From: Parvibaculum sp040390855
Lineage (GTDB): Bacteria > Pseudomonadota > Alphaproteobacteria > Parvibaculales > Parvibaculaceae
Direction of reading: 5' to 3'
DNA: 64,000 bases
Assembly (NCBI GenBank): GCA_040390855.1
Contig: JAZJXO010000023.1
Span: 1-64,000 of the forward strand
The position numbers were made by a program, and so were the translations under genes. Shown here piece after piece: positions 9,016 to 17,550 of the stretch. The notes under the pieces were generated by a model that saw nothing but the letters and a program-made list of their open reading frames with translations, searched no databases and had not been told where the DNA came from. The stretch's first letter is position 1, and each line of letters starts with the position of its first letter.

Positions 9016-9252
9016 AAGTGAGGAATGACGATTTCGGGGTCCCTGAGTCCCGTTGGACACGGCGTCCGTTGTCGTCGCCCGCTACAAATTGTGCTCGCAT
9101 GAGCCTACCAACGTGCTAACAAGCGCGACAAGTGGACCAAATGACCCGATGTTTCCGGCCTTTCCGGCCTCATTCCTTGCCGCCTGTGGTCCGAATGGTT
9201 ATCTTGCGCGCCGCCCCGTTCTTTTCTTTTCAGGGGCCTATGGAGCTTTAAA

Positions 9253-10128
9253 ATGTTCAAGGGTTCGTTCGTCGCTCTCATCACCCCGTTTCGGGACGGC
9301 AAGGTTGATGAGGACGCGTTCGCCAAACTGGTCGAGTGGCAGATCTCGGAGGGCACGCACGGGCTTGTTCCCTGCGGCACGACCGGCGAATCGCCGACGT
9401 TGAGCCACGAGGAGCACCGCCGCGTCGTCGAGATTTGCGTGGAGGTGACGAAGAAGCGTGTGCCCGTTATGGCCGGCGCCGGATCGAACAACACGCTCGA
9501 AGCGATCGAACTGACGAAATTTGCCAAGAAGGTCGGGGCAGATGCTGTCCTGAGTGTGACCGGCTATTACAACAAGCCGACGCAGGAAGGCCAGTATCAG
9601 CATTTCAAGGCGATCAGCGATGCCGTTGATCTGCCGATCTTCCTCTACAACATTCCCGGTCGTACGATTGTCGACATCTCGGTCGAGACGATGGTGCGCA
9701 TCGCGGAGCTTAAGAACGTTGTCGGCGTCAAAGACGCGACGTCCAATCTCGCGCGCACCAGTCTGCAACGCCATCTGATCGGCAAGGACTTCATCCAGCT
9801 TTCAGGCGAGGATGCTTCCTCGCTGGGTTTCAACGCTCATGGCGGCGTCGGTGCCATTTCGGTCACGGCCAATGTCGCGCCGAAGCTCTGCGCCGAGTTC
9901 CAGACCGCGACGCTCAAGGGCGACTTTGCCCGCGCACTGGACATTCAGGACCGGCTGATGCCGCTTCACCATGCCATGTTTATCGAGCCGAGCCCCGGTC
10001 CGGTGAAATATGCCGCGAGCCTGCTTGGTCTGTGCCGTGACGAAATCCGTCTGCCGATGACATCCATCACCGAGCCTGCTCAGGTCAAAGTGCGTGATGC
10101 CATGCGCCATGCGGGTCTGATCAACTGA
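9253..10128 (+). CDS. dapA: 4-hydroxy-tetrahydrodipicolinate synthase
   Basis: Condenses pyruvate with aspartate semialdehyde, the first step of the lysine/diaminopimelate branch that feeds peptidoglycan. The 291-residue length matches the family. All catalytic residues are visible: T43-T44 in GTTGES, Y106 in GYYNKPTQ, Y132 and the arginine in YNIPGRT, and the Schiff-base lysine K160 in GVKDATSN. GGAG lies about 9 bases before the ATG. smpB follows 23 bases later, a common neighbour in alphaproteobacteria. Confidence 0.97.
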   Translation: MFKGSFVALITPFRDGKVDEDAFAKLVEWQISEGTHGLVPCGTTGESPTLSHEEHRRVVEICVEVTKKRVPVMAGAGSNNTLEAIELTKFAKKVGADAVLSVTGYYNKPTQEGQYQHFKAISDAVDLPIFLYNIPGRTIVDISVETMVRIAELKNVVGVKDATSNLARTSLQRHLIGKDFIQLSGEDASSLGFNAHGGVGAISVTANVAPKLCAEFQTATLKGDFARALDIQDRLMPLHHAMFIEPSPGPVKYAASLLGLCRDEIRLPMTSITEPAQVKVRDAMRHAGLIN

Positions 10129-10151
10129 ACGGAAAGTCTGGTTGAGAGGTC

Positions 10152-10649
10152 ATGTCAGCAAAAAGTGGCGGTGCCAAACGAAAGATAGGTGAAGGTCGCA
10201 AACTGATTACAGATAATCGGAAAGCGCATTTTCATTATTCAATCGGCGACAAGTTTGAAGCGGGCATCCAGTTGCACGGCTCCGAGGTCAAATCTCTGCG
10301 CGGCGGGCAGGGCAGTCTCAACGAGGCCCATGCGCAGGCTACGCGCAACGGCGAGATCATGCTCGTCAACGCCTACATTCCTGTCTATCTGCAAGCGCAC
10401 CAGTTCAATCACGAGACGCGTCGTCCGCGTAAGCTGTTGCTCCATCGCCGCGAGATCGACAAACTGTCTCAGGCCATTCAGCGGCAGGGCATGACGCTTG
10501 TGCCATTGCGCATGTATTTTAACGACAAGGGCCGCGTGAAAGTCGAGATCGCGCTCGCCGCCGGCAAGAAGATGGCTGACAAGCGCGAGAGCGAGAAGCA
10601 GCGTGACTGGCAGCGCGACAAGGCCAGATTGATGCGCGAAAAAGGCTGA
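10152..10649 (+). CDS. smpB: SsrA-binding protein
   Basis: Binds tmRNA and brings it to stalled ribosomes in trans-translation. The 165-residue sequence has the expected features: the OB-fold opening ITDNRKAHFHYSI, GSEVKSLRGG and NEAHA, then the basic helical tail after KGRVKVEIALA ending in RDKARLMREKG, which enters the decoding centre. It lies between dapA and a molybdopterin oxidoreductase, with short gaps suggesting cotranscription. The tmRNA gene itself is not in the window. Confidence 0.96.
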   Translation: MSAKSGGAKRKIGEGRKLITDNRKAHFHYSIGDKFEAGIQLHGSEVKSLRGGQGSLNEAHAQATRNGEIMLVNAYIPVYLQAHQFNHETRRPRKLLLHRREIDKLSQAIQRQGMTLVPLRMYFNDKGRVKVEIALAAGKKMADKRESEKQRDWQRDKARLMREKG

Positions 10650-10673
10650 GGGATTTGGCATGGGTGATTTGAT

Positions 10674-11345
10674 ATGAACGATGGGGACAAGCCGGGCTTC
10701 ATCGGCAAGATCAAAGACAAGCTCATCGCGTCCAAAGAAAAGACGGCCGCAAGCGGTCGTCATCTTACCGGTAGCGCCGACCGCGACCACGCGAACCGTC
10801 TGCCGCCGGGCCAGCATCTCGTCGAAAAATGGCCGGTGCTTGATCTTGGTATCCAGCCGGACATTTCATTGAGTGACTGGCGTTTGCAAATCGACGGAGC
10901 GGTCGCAAATCCCGTGACGCTCACCTTCGACGACTTCATGGCGCTGCCGCAGGTGACTTATATCAGCGACATTCATTGTGTGACGACATGGAGCCGCTAC
11001 GACAATCATTGGGATGGTGTCGCCTCGCAGGTGATCCTTGATCTGGTAAAGCCGCGCGCCGATGCGGCGCACGTCATCTTTCATTCCTATGACGGCTATA
11101 CGACGAATATCAAACTCGATGTCTTCAAAGAACCCGACGTCATCATCGCCCATAGCTGGGAAGGCAAACACCTGACCCGCGAACATGGCGGGCCCGTGCG
11201 CACCATCGTGCCGCAATGGTATTTCTGGAAAAGTGCAAAATGGGTGAACCGGATCGAGTTCGCCACAGATGACAAGCCCGGCTTCTGGGAAGAACGCGGC
11301 TACCACAACGAAGCTGATCCGTGGACGGAACAACGGTATAGCTGA
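10674..11345 (+). CDS. Molybdopterin-dependent oxidoreductase of the sulfite-oxidase fold
   Basis: A 223-residue protein of the oxidoreductase molybdopterin-binding family (sulfite oxidase/MsrP fold). C102 in DIHCVTTW is the likely molybdenum-ligating cysteine, followed by the usual WSRYDNHW and later GGPVRTIVPQ and YFWKSAKWV. There is no twin-arginine signal, so unlike MsrP it should be cytoplasmic. The N-terminal 40 residues are charged and not conserved-looking. The substrate is not known. It follows smpB by 24 bases. Confidence 0.85.
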   Translation: MNDGDKPGFIGKIKDKLIASKEKTAASGRHLTGSADRDHANRLPPGQHLVEKWPVLDLGIQPDISLSDWRLQIDGAVANPVTLTFDDFMALPQVTYISDIHCVTTWSRYDNHWDGVASQVILDLVKPRADAAHVIFHSYDGYTTNIKLDVFKEPDVIIAHSWEGKHLTREHGGPVRTIVPQWYFWKSAKWVNRIEFATDDKPGFWEERGYHNEADPWTEQRYS

Positions 11346-11562
11346 ATCCCATTCTTCCAAATGAGACAGGGCTATGAAAATGGAGGGTGGACATAAACCG
11401 GAAAAATATCCCTATCCCCACCTGATTATTTCGCCTCCACGCGTGTCCTCGGAACTCATCAACGAAAAATCAACGATCTTGACATGGAAACCTCGAATTT
11501 CTCGCAAGAAACACATCGAATTCGAGCTTCAAAGTTGATGGATAACCCGCCTATCCCCGCTT

Positions 11563-12207
11563 TTACGAAGCGTCTAGAAACGCTCTTAAATCAGCAAATA
11601 CCGCGTGAAACATCTCCGTGGTCAGGCGACCTGTATTCGTGTTGTAGCGCGAGCAATGATAGCTGTCGAAGAGCCGCAATCCGGGTTTGAGTTCGTGGCT
11701 TGCCTGATGGCCGAAAGGGTTTCGGGCTTTTGTTGCGCCGAATGTTGACAGGACATTTTCATGCGCGATGCGGCCGAGTGCCAGAATGGCTTTGAGGTTT
11801 GGCAGAGCCTCTATGCGGTTTACCAGAAACGGTCGGCAGGTTTTTTCTTCAAGCGGCGTCGGTTTGTTTTGCGGCGGCACGCAGCGCACCGCATTGCTGA
11901 TCATCGCGTCCACAAGTTCCAGTCCGTCATCGGCACGCGCTTCGAATATGCCTTTGGAGAAACCGAATTTCTTCAGTGTCGAGTAGAGAAGGTCGCCCGC
12001 ATAGTCGCCCGTGAAGGGACGTCCCGTGCGGTTCGCGCCCGTGACGCCGGGCGCGAGGCCGACGATCAGCAGTCTCGCATTCGCGCTGCCGAAAGACGGC
12101 ACAGGTCCGTTGAACCAATCAGGATGCGCGCGCGCATTCGCCTCTCGGTAAGCGACGAGGCGCGGGCAGAGCGGGCAGTCGTGCGGGACTTCAGCGAGCG
12201 ACGTCAT
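11563..12207 (-). CDS. Uracil-DNA glycosylase, family 5 (UDGB-like)
   Basis: Removes uracil and probably other deaminated bases from DNA, starting base-excision repair. The 214-residue protein has the family-5 motif GLAPGVTGANRTGRPFTGD and a C-terminal HCSRYNTNTGR in place of the classical H-x-S-x-x-N loop. Four cysteines (C11, C14 and the pair around CVPPQ and KTC) should ligate a 4Fe-4S cluster as in this group. Its start overlaps the stop of the NYN-domain gene by one base, so the two are coupled. Confidence 0.9.
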   Translation of the reverse strand: MTSLAEVPHDCPLCPRLVAYREANARAHPDWFNGPVPSFGSANARLLIVGLAPGVTGANRTGRPFTGDYAGDLLYSTLKKFGFSKGIFEARADDGLELVDAMISNAVRCVPPQNKPTPLEEKTCRPFLVNRIEALPNLKAILALGRIAHENVLSTFGATKARNPFGHQASHELKPGLRLFDSYHCSRYNTNTGRLTTEMFHAVFADLRAFLDAS

Positions 12208-12827
12208 CAGCGTGCAGGCACGTTTTCTTCTTCGTCTTCATACTCGTAGTCGTCTTCGGTCGTATCGGCGGCGACGGGTGTTCTGGTTGCATGTGGTGTT
12301 TGTGTGCGGGTGATGATGCCGCGCAATGTTTCCAGCTCGATAAACTGATCGGCCTGACGGCGCAATTCATCTGCAATCATCGGCGGTTGCGAGCGCGTCG
12401 TTGAAATAACAGTGACGCGCTTGCCCTTGCGCTGTAAGGCATCAACGAGGCGGCGGAAATCGCCGTCGCCGGAAAAGAGCACGAGATGGTCGATATTGGG
12501 TGCCATTTCCATCGCGTCGATGGCGAGTTCAATATCCATATTGCCTTTGATGCGGCGGCGGCCCTGTGCGTCGGTGAATTCCTTGGCGGGCTTGGTGACG
12601 ACCGTGAAGCCGTTGTAATCGAGCCAGTCGATCAGCGGGCGCAAAGGCGAGAAGTCCTGATCCTCGATGAGCGCGGTGTAATAAAACGCACGGATGAGGT
12701 GACCCTTCGTGCGGAAATGATTGAGCAGGCGGCGGTAGTCGATGTCAAAGTTCAGGCCGCGTGCGGCTGAGTAGAGATTTGCGCCGTCAATAAAAAGGGC
12801 GACGCGTTCCTGCGGGTAAAAATTCAT
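12207..12827 (-). CDS. NYN/LabA-like PIN-domain protein
   Basis: A 206-residue protein with the NYN (LabA/DUF88) fold, a PIN-like putative metal-dependent RNase. The pattern of acidic residues is intact: VALFIDGANLY, the KGNMDIELAIDAM segment and VLFSGDGDFRRLV. The C-terminus is acidic and disordered-looking. The start at 12827 (MNFYPQ) is preferred over the upstream one because AAAGG stands 8 bases before it. It overlaps the UDG gene by one base. Its RNA target is unknown; homologues are widespread in alphaproteobacteria. Confidence 0.85.
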   Translation of the reverse strand: MNFYPQERVALFIDGANLYSAARGLNFDIDYRRLLNHFRTKGHLIRAFYYTALIEDQDFSPLRPLIDWLDYNGFTVVTKPAKEFTDAQGRRRIKGNMDIELAIDAMEMAPNIDHLVLFSGDGDFRRLVDALQRKGKRVTVISTTRSQPPMIADELRRQADQFIELETLRGIITRTQTPHATRTPVAADTTEDDYEYEDEEENVPAR

Positions 12828-12856
12828 AAAATGACCTTTGATGTTTTTGTTTTTGG

Positions 12857-12873
12857 GAGACTTTATAAGTCTC
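12857..12873. promoter_or_regulatory. Perfect palindrome between NYN gene and folK
   Basis: GAGACTT (12857-12863) and AAGTCTC (12867-12873) are perfect inverted copies around TAT. They lie 30 bases before the NYN start and 72 before folK, in the divergent promoter gap. No T tract follows on either strand, so it is not a terminator; an operator is the more likely reading. Confidence 0.35.
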
Positions 12874-12944
12874 AATTTATAGAAGACGCGTGACTTTTGA
12901 AATGGCCCGGTCAAATGTCACACGCAAATGTGAGGCGAAAACAG

Positions 12945-13484
12945 ATGATCCTGATTGGACTGGGTGCAAATTTACCGACTGTTGAGGGGGAGCCGCGCCA
13001 AACGCTCGATGTCGCATTGCGTTTGTTTCCTGCATTCGGGATTTCACTCGTCCGTTGCTCGTCCTTTTTCCGGACTCCCGCGATCGCTCATACCGTGCAG
13101 CCTGATTATGTGAATGCGGTAGCCGTTGTCGCGTCGGCTTTGCCCGCGCCCGACCTTCTTGCCGCGCTCCACCGGATCGAAGCGTTGTTCGGGCGGGTCC
13201 GCCATGGGCGTTGGGCGGCACGGACGCTCGACCTCGATCTCCTCGATTACCAAGGGCAAATCGTCACGGTATCCGGCCCGCACGGGGCCGAAGCAGGCAC
13301 CGGACCTTTGCCACTCGCGCTCCCCCATCCTGGTATCGGTGCCCGCGGATTCGTGCTGGTTCCGTTGGCCGAAGTCGCTCCCGATTGGGTTCATCCGCGT
13401 GAGGGCGTAGGGCCGCAAGTGCTTCTGGCGCGTCTGATCGCATCGGAGGGTCCGGCTACGACCGCAGAAATCTGCCGGATTTGA
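12945..13484 (+). CDS. folK: 2-amino-4-hydroxy-6-hydroxymethyldihydropteridine pyrophosphokinase
   Basis: Transfers pyrophosphate from ATP to 6-hydroxymethyl-dihydropterin in folate synthesis. The 179-residue product begins ILIGLGANLP and has the diagnostic RWAARTLDLDLLDY and PHPGIGARGFVLVPL motifs. ATG at 12945 is chosen since GAGG precedes it and the family starts here; an upstream TTG at 12897 would add an unlikely tail. It reads away from the NYN gene; rpoZ follows about 100 bases later. Confidence 0.95.
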   Translation: MILIGLGANLPTVEGEPRQTLDVALRLFPAFGISLVRCSSFFRTPAIAHTVQPDYVNAVAVVASALPAPDLLAALHRIEALFGRVRHGRWAARTLDLDLLDYQGQIVTVSGPHGAEAGTGPLPLALPHPGIGARGFVLVPLAEVAPDWVHPREGVGPQVLLARLIASEGPATTAEICRI

Positions 13485-13590
13485 TCTCTTTCCGGAACAA
13501 ATAAGCCCCATAAACGCCTGTTTTTGCTTGCCTTGCCAGCCGCCAGCCCCTACATACGGGCTAACCCCATTTCATCTCGGAGTCCGATAT

Positions 13591-14013
13591 ATGGCGCGCG
13601 TTACCGTTGAAGATTGTGTCGATAAAGTGCCGAACCGCTTTGAGCTGGTTTTGCTCTCGGCCCATCGTGCCCGTGCCATGTCGGCAGGCTCGGAACTGAC
13701 CATCGACCGCGACAACGACAAGAACCCCGTCGTGGCCTTGCGCGAAATTGCCGAACGCACAATCGTTCCGGTGGACCTGCGCGAAGATCTGATCGGCTCC
13801 ATGCAGAAGCGCGTTGATGCCGATGAGTCAGAGACAGAAGCCGTGGCGCTTCTCACATCGGGTGAAAGCACCGAGACGCCTGATACTTTCGGCGCAGCGG
13901 CCGGTTCGAGTGATCGTATGAGCGAAGAGGAGCTTCTGCGTGCGATCCAGATCCAGATCGACTCGCCGCAGCAGAAATCTGCCGACGCCGACGATATGGA
14001 CGGAGACGACTGA
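13591..14013 (+). CDS. rpoZ: RNA polymerase omega subunit
   Basis: Small subunit that helps assemble RNA polymerase and, with beta-prime, forms a ppGpp site. The 140-residue product starts ARVTVEDCVDKV and has NRFELVLLSAHRAR and the KNPVVALREIA segment of the family; the C-terminal half is acidic and variable, as in alphaproteobacteria. Start at 13591 has GGAG upstream. It is closed by a strong terminator and is followed by the ppGpp synthetase/hydrolase gene, the usual pairing. Confidence 0.96.
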   Translation: MARVTVEDCVDKVPNRFELVLLSAHRARAMSAGSELTIDRDNDKNPVVALREIAERTIVPVDLREDLIGSMQKRVDADESETEAVALLTSGESTETPDTFGAAAGSSDRMSEEELLRAIQIQIDSPQQKSADADDMDGDD

Positions 14014-14061
14014 GCGCAGGGAGGTGTGATCCAATCACGCCCGCACGGCTAGCACATTTGA

Positions 14062-14100
14062 GCGCCGCCCCCGCCGAAAGGTTGGGCGGCGCTTTTGTTT
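14062..14100 (+). terminator. Intrinsic terminator of rpoZ
   Basis: GCGCCGCCC (14062-14070) pairs with GGGCGGCGC (14084-14092), followed by TTTTGTTT. A 9-bp GC-rich stem and T tract directly after rpoZ separate it from rsh. Confidence 0.9.
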
Positions 14101-14138
14101 GTGACTAAGATGAGTTCCGAGTAGGAGTTTGAGACAAT

Positions 14139-16289
14139 ATGCTACGGCAGTATGAGCTGGTTGATCGGGTACTGGGTTACGATCCGCGCGCGGACGAGGC
14201 CCTGATCAACCGTGCTTATGTCTATGCCATGAAAAAGCATGGTAGCCAGATGCGTGCCAGCGGGGACCCCTATTTCTCCCATCCGATTGAAGTCGCGGGC
14301 ATCCTGACGGATTTGAAGCTCGACACGGCAACGATTGTTACTGCGATCTTGCATGACACGATTGAGGATACGGGCGCGACGGTGGGCGAGCTTGCCGACT
14401 TGTTCGGTTTCGAGATTGCCAATCTTGTCGACGGCGTTACCAAACTCACACGCATCGAACTGACGTCGGAGCGCTCCAAGCAGGCGGAAAATTTCCGCAA
14501 ATTTCTGCTCGCCATGTCGAACGACATCCGTGTGTTGCTGGTGAAGCTCGCCGACCGCCTGCATAATATGCGGACGCTGCATTTTATCAAATCGTCGGAG
14601 AAGCGTCAGCGCATCGCGCAAGAAACAATGGACATTTATGCGCCGCTCGCCGGTCGCATGGGCATTCAGGAAATCCGTGAAGAGCTGGAAGACCTTGCTT
14701 TCAAGGAACTCAATCCAGAAGCTCGCGAGACGTTGGTGAAGCGTCTCAATGAATTTAACTCCGAGAGCGGAGATACGGTTGAGAGCATTGCCGAAGAGTT
14801 GCGGTTGAAGCTTACCGCCTCCGGCATTAAATGCGAAGTGGATGGTCGCCAGAAGCGGCCTTATTCAGTCTGGCGCAAGATGGAACGCCGCGCGATTTCG
14901 CTGGAACAGCTATCCGATATTTTTGGCTTCCGTGTCATCGTCGACGAGATGGACGATTGCTATCATGCGCTCGGTGTACTCCACATGAACTGGCCGATGG
15001 TGCCGGGGCGTTTCAAGGATTACATCTCGACGCCGAAGAATAACGGCTATCGCTCCATTCACACGACAATGATCGGCCCGAAGCGCAAGCGCGTCGAGAT
15101 TCAAGTGCGCACACGCAAGATGCACGAAGTCGCCGAACTCGGCATTGCAGCGCATTGGATCTACAAAGAAGGGTCGAGCCTTGCCGAGCGCTCGGAAGAA
15201 TTTGCGGGCACGTTCAGCTGGTTGAAGCAGCTTATTGAAATGCTGGAGCATGGCGGTTCGCCGGAAGAGTTTTTGGAGCATACGAAACTTCAGATGTTCT
15301 CCGATCAGGTGTTCTGCTTCACGCCGAAGGGCACGCTTATCACGTTGCCGCGCGGTGCGACGCCGGTTGATTTTGCTTATGCTGTGCATACCGAAGTCGG
15401 TGACAGTTGTGTCGGCGCGAAAATCAACGGCCGCCACATGCCGCTGCGCACGGTGCTGACCAATGGTGACGAAGTGGAAATCATCCGCTCGCAGGCGCAG
15501 CGCCCGTCCCCCGCATGGGAAGCCTTTGTCGCGACCGGCAAAGCGCGTTCGGCAATCCGTCGTTCCATCCGTTCTGCCAAAGAAGCGGAGTTCGGTCGCC
15601 TTGGTCGCCAGATTCTGAAGGGTGTGTTTGAGGCGGCGGGGCGCGAGGCAACCGATGTTGTGTTGCAGCGGGCTCTGCGGGCGTTGCATCAGGATGATCT
15701 GGAGGAATTGCTGGCCTCGGTTGGTGACGGCACAATTCCGGCGCAGCAGGTTCTCGAAACCGTGTTTCCGGAATTGCCGGTCAAAAAAGGCAGTCGCAAG
15801 AAGTCGTTGAAATCTGTCGGTGGTGATGATCATGCGGGTGTTGTGCGCATAACAGGCGCGGGGCAGGGGCTGGCCATCCGCATGGCGGCCAATAGTTTCC
15901 CGCTGCCGGGCGAGCGCATTGTCGGAATCATCACGCCGGGCGAAGGTGTGGTCATCTATCCGATTGATGCGCCTGCGCTTGAAGAGTTCGACGGCGAGAC
16001 GACGCGCTGGCTTGACGTCGCGTGGGATATAGACCCTGAGCATCCGCAGCTTTTTCCTGCGCGTCTCAATGTGACGGTGCGCAATGAAGTGGGTGCGCTC
16101 GGCCACATCGCGTCGCTTGTGGCTGACTATGGCAGCAATATTACCAATCTTACGATGACGCAGCGCGATACGGATTTTTTTGATATGCAGCTTGATCTTG
16201 AAGTGCGCGACTTCAAGCATCTGACGCGCATTATGTCGGCGCTTAACGGCGTGTCGGTGGTGTCGCAGGTCGTTCGTCCGCGTCGCTAG
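14139..16289 (+). CDS. rsh: Bifunctional (p)ppGpp synthetase/hydrolase (RelA/SpoT homologue)
   Basis: Makes and degrades the stringent-response alarmone (p)ppGpp. The 716-residue protein has the HD hydrolase domain (H48, H72-D73 in LHDTIED, D139 in LADRLHNM), the synthetase domain (GRFKDYISTPKNNGYRSIHT near 290-309 and IQVRT after), a TGS domain (about 380-450) and a C-terminal ACT domain (about 640-716). Because the HD residues are intact it should be bifunctional, the single-copy Rsh type of alphaproteobacteria. GGAG precedes the ATG; pyrE follows. Confidence 0.97.
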   Translation: MLRQYELVDRVLGYDPRADEALINRAYVYAMKKHGSQMRASGDPYFSHPIEVAGILTDLKLDTATIVTAILHDTIEDTGATVGELADLFGFEIANLVDGVTKLTRIELTSERSKQAENFRKFLLAMSNDIRVLLVKLADRLHNMRTLHFIKSSEKRQRIAQETMDIYAPLAGRMGIQEIREELEDLAFKELNPEARETLVKRLNEFNSESGDTVESIAEELRLKLTASGIKCEVDGRQKRPYSVWRKMERRAISLEQLSDIFGFRVIVDEMDDCYHALGVLHMNWPMVPGRFKDYISTPKNNGYRSIHTTMIGPKRKRVEIQVRTRKMHEVAELGIAAHWIYKEGSSLAERSEEFAGTFSWLKQLIEMLEHGGSPEEFLEHTKLQMFSDQVFCFTPKGTLITLPRGATPVDFAYAVHTEVGDSCVGAKINGRHMPLRTVLTNGDEVEIIRSQAQRPSPAWEAFVATGKARSAIRRSIRSAKEAEFGRLGRQILKGVFEAAGREATDVVLQRALRALHQDDLEELLASVGDGTIPAQQVLETVFPELPVKKGSRKKSLKSVGGDDHAGVVRITGAGQGLAIRMAANSFPLPGERIVGIITPGEGVVIYPIDAPALEEFDGETTRWLDVAWDIDPEHPQLFPARLNVTVRNEVGALGHIASLVADYGSNITNLTMTQRDTDFFDMQLDLEVRDFKHLTRIMSALNGVSVVSQVVRPRR

Positions 16290-16350
16290 ATTGATGCAAG
16301 TTACATATAAAACTGGTAAACGGTGCAGAGCCACCAAAGGGAACGAGACG

Positions 16351-16938
16351 ATGAAAACCGAGGCCGTCCTGAAAGAATTTGAAAAAGCCGGTGCTTTGCT
16401 CAAAGGTCATTTCATTTTGTCATCAGGATTGCGCAGCTCGATGTTCCTGCAAAAAGCGCTGGTGTTCATGCACCCCAAGATCACCGCGAAACTCTGCAAG
16501 GCGCTGGCGAAGAAAGTGTCTGAAGAAATAGACATGTCGAAAATCGATGTAATCGTCTCGCCTGCTGTCGGTGGCATCATTCCGGGTTATGAGACAGCGC
16601 GCCATCTCAATGTGCCTGCCATGTATGTCGAGCGCGAGAACGGCGAGTTCGTCCTGCGTCGCGGATTTCCGCTTACTAAGGGGATGCGCGTGCTGATGGT
16701 GGAGGACATTGTGACGACGGGCGTGTCGTCGCGCGAATGCATTGCGACCATCCGTGCGACGGGCGCGAAAGTTGTGGCGGCGGCCTGCCTCATCGACCGG
16801 TCGGGCGGCAAGGCGAAAGTCGGTGTCAAACTTATCTCGCTGGCGCAGGTCGCTATTCCGTCTTATCCGGCTGACAAATTGCCACCTGAGCTTGCGGCTA
16901 TTCCGGCAATAAAGCCCGGCAGCCGCGGGCTTGCTTAA
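16351..16938 (+). CDS. pyrE: Orotate phosphoribosyltransferase
   Basis: Joins orotate and PRPP to OMP in pyrimidine synthesis. The 195-residue product has FILSSGLRSS near its start, the flexible-loop region and the PRPP-binding motif VLMVEDIVTTGVSS. ATG at 16351 is preferred as AAAGGGAACGAG precedes it; the frame is open back to 16291 without coding character. It lies between rsh and the DUF2062 gene in a conserved rhizobial block. Confidence 0.96.
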   Translation: MKTEAVLKEFEKAGALLKGHFILSSGLRSSMFLQKALVFMHPKITAKLCKALAKKVSEEIDMSKIDVIVSPAVGGIIPGYETARHLNVPAMYVERENGEFVLRRGFPLTKGMRVLMVEDIVTTGVSSRECIATIRATGAKVVAAACLIDRSGGKAKVGVKLISLAQVAIPSYPADKLPPELAAIPAIKPGSRGLA

Positions 16939-16960
16939 GTGTTTTTAGAAGGTAACGACC

Positions 16961-17533
16961 GTGTTCCAACGTAGGGTCGAGCTTCGTCCGCTTACGAAAC
17001 TGCGCGAGGCGCTGTGGCCCAGCATGGGATGGCGGCGCGTCTCTGTTTTGTATTGGCGGCGTGTGCGACGGCTCAACGGCTCACCGCATTCGGTGGCGCT
17101 TGGTATCGCGATCGGCGCTTTCATGGGCTGCTCGCCCTATCTCGGTTTTCATATTGTCGGGGCGATGCTTGTGGCATGGGTGTTCCGCAGCAATCTCGTT
17201 GCGGCGGCGCTCGGTACGAATATCGGCAACCCGATCACTTATCCGCCGATCTGGTGGGCGAGCTATGATCTTGGCAATTGGATCATGGGAGGGCATCCGG
17301 CAGAGAATGTCGATCTCGTTTCCACTCTGATGAGTTCTAAAGCCTTTGACGTGATCGTGCCGTTTCTTGTTCCGATGGCGATTGGCTCTATGCCCATCGG
17401 CATTGTTGCGGCATTGATTGCTTATATGTTCACGAGGAGCGCAGTCACCGCCTATCAGAAGCGGCGTCGGGAGAAACTGGAAGAGATGGTTCTGGAGCGC
17501 ATGACCCAGCGTGCACCGGACCCGACGGAATAG
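16961..17533 (+). CDS. DUF2062 membrane protein
   Basis: A 190-residue protein with the DUF2062 pattern: a basic N-terminus, then SPHSVALGIAIGAFMG, the conserved NPITYPPIW, and two or three membrane spans (about 45-75 and 130-160), ending in a charged helix. The function is unknown; this position between pyrE and pdxJ is conserved in the order. The start is GTG, with AAGG upstream. It is probably an inner-membrane protein. Confidence 0.85.
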   Translation: MFQRRVELRPLTKLREALWPSMGWRRVSVLYWRRVRRLNGSPHSVALGIAIGAFMGCSPYLGFHIVGAMLVAWVFRSNLVAAALGTNIGNPITYPPIWWASYDLGNWIMGGHPAENVDLVSTLMSSKAFDVIVPFLVPMAIGSMPIGIVAALIAYMFTRSAVTAYQKRRREKLEEMVLERMTQRAPDPTE

Positions 17534-17550
17534 AAGCGGAGACCGGTCTG

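Noticed and set aside
11484..11690. 68-residue plus-strand frame overlapping the UDG gene end
   Set aside because: It runs antisense into the UDG gene and has no homology-like features.
14910..16403. Long antisense frame (497 codons) opposite rsh
   Set aside because: It is the mirror of codon bias in rsh; composition is Arg/His-rich with no domain.
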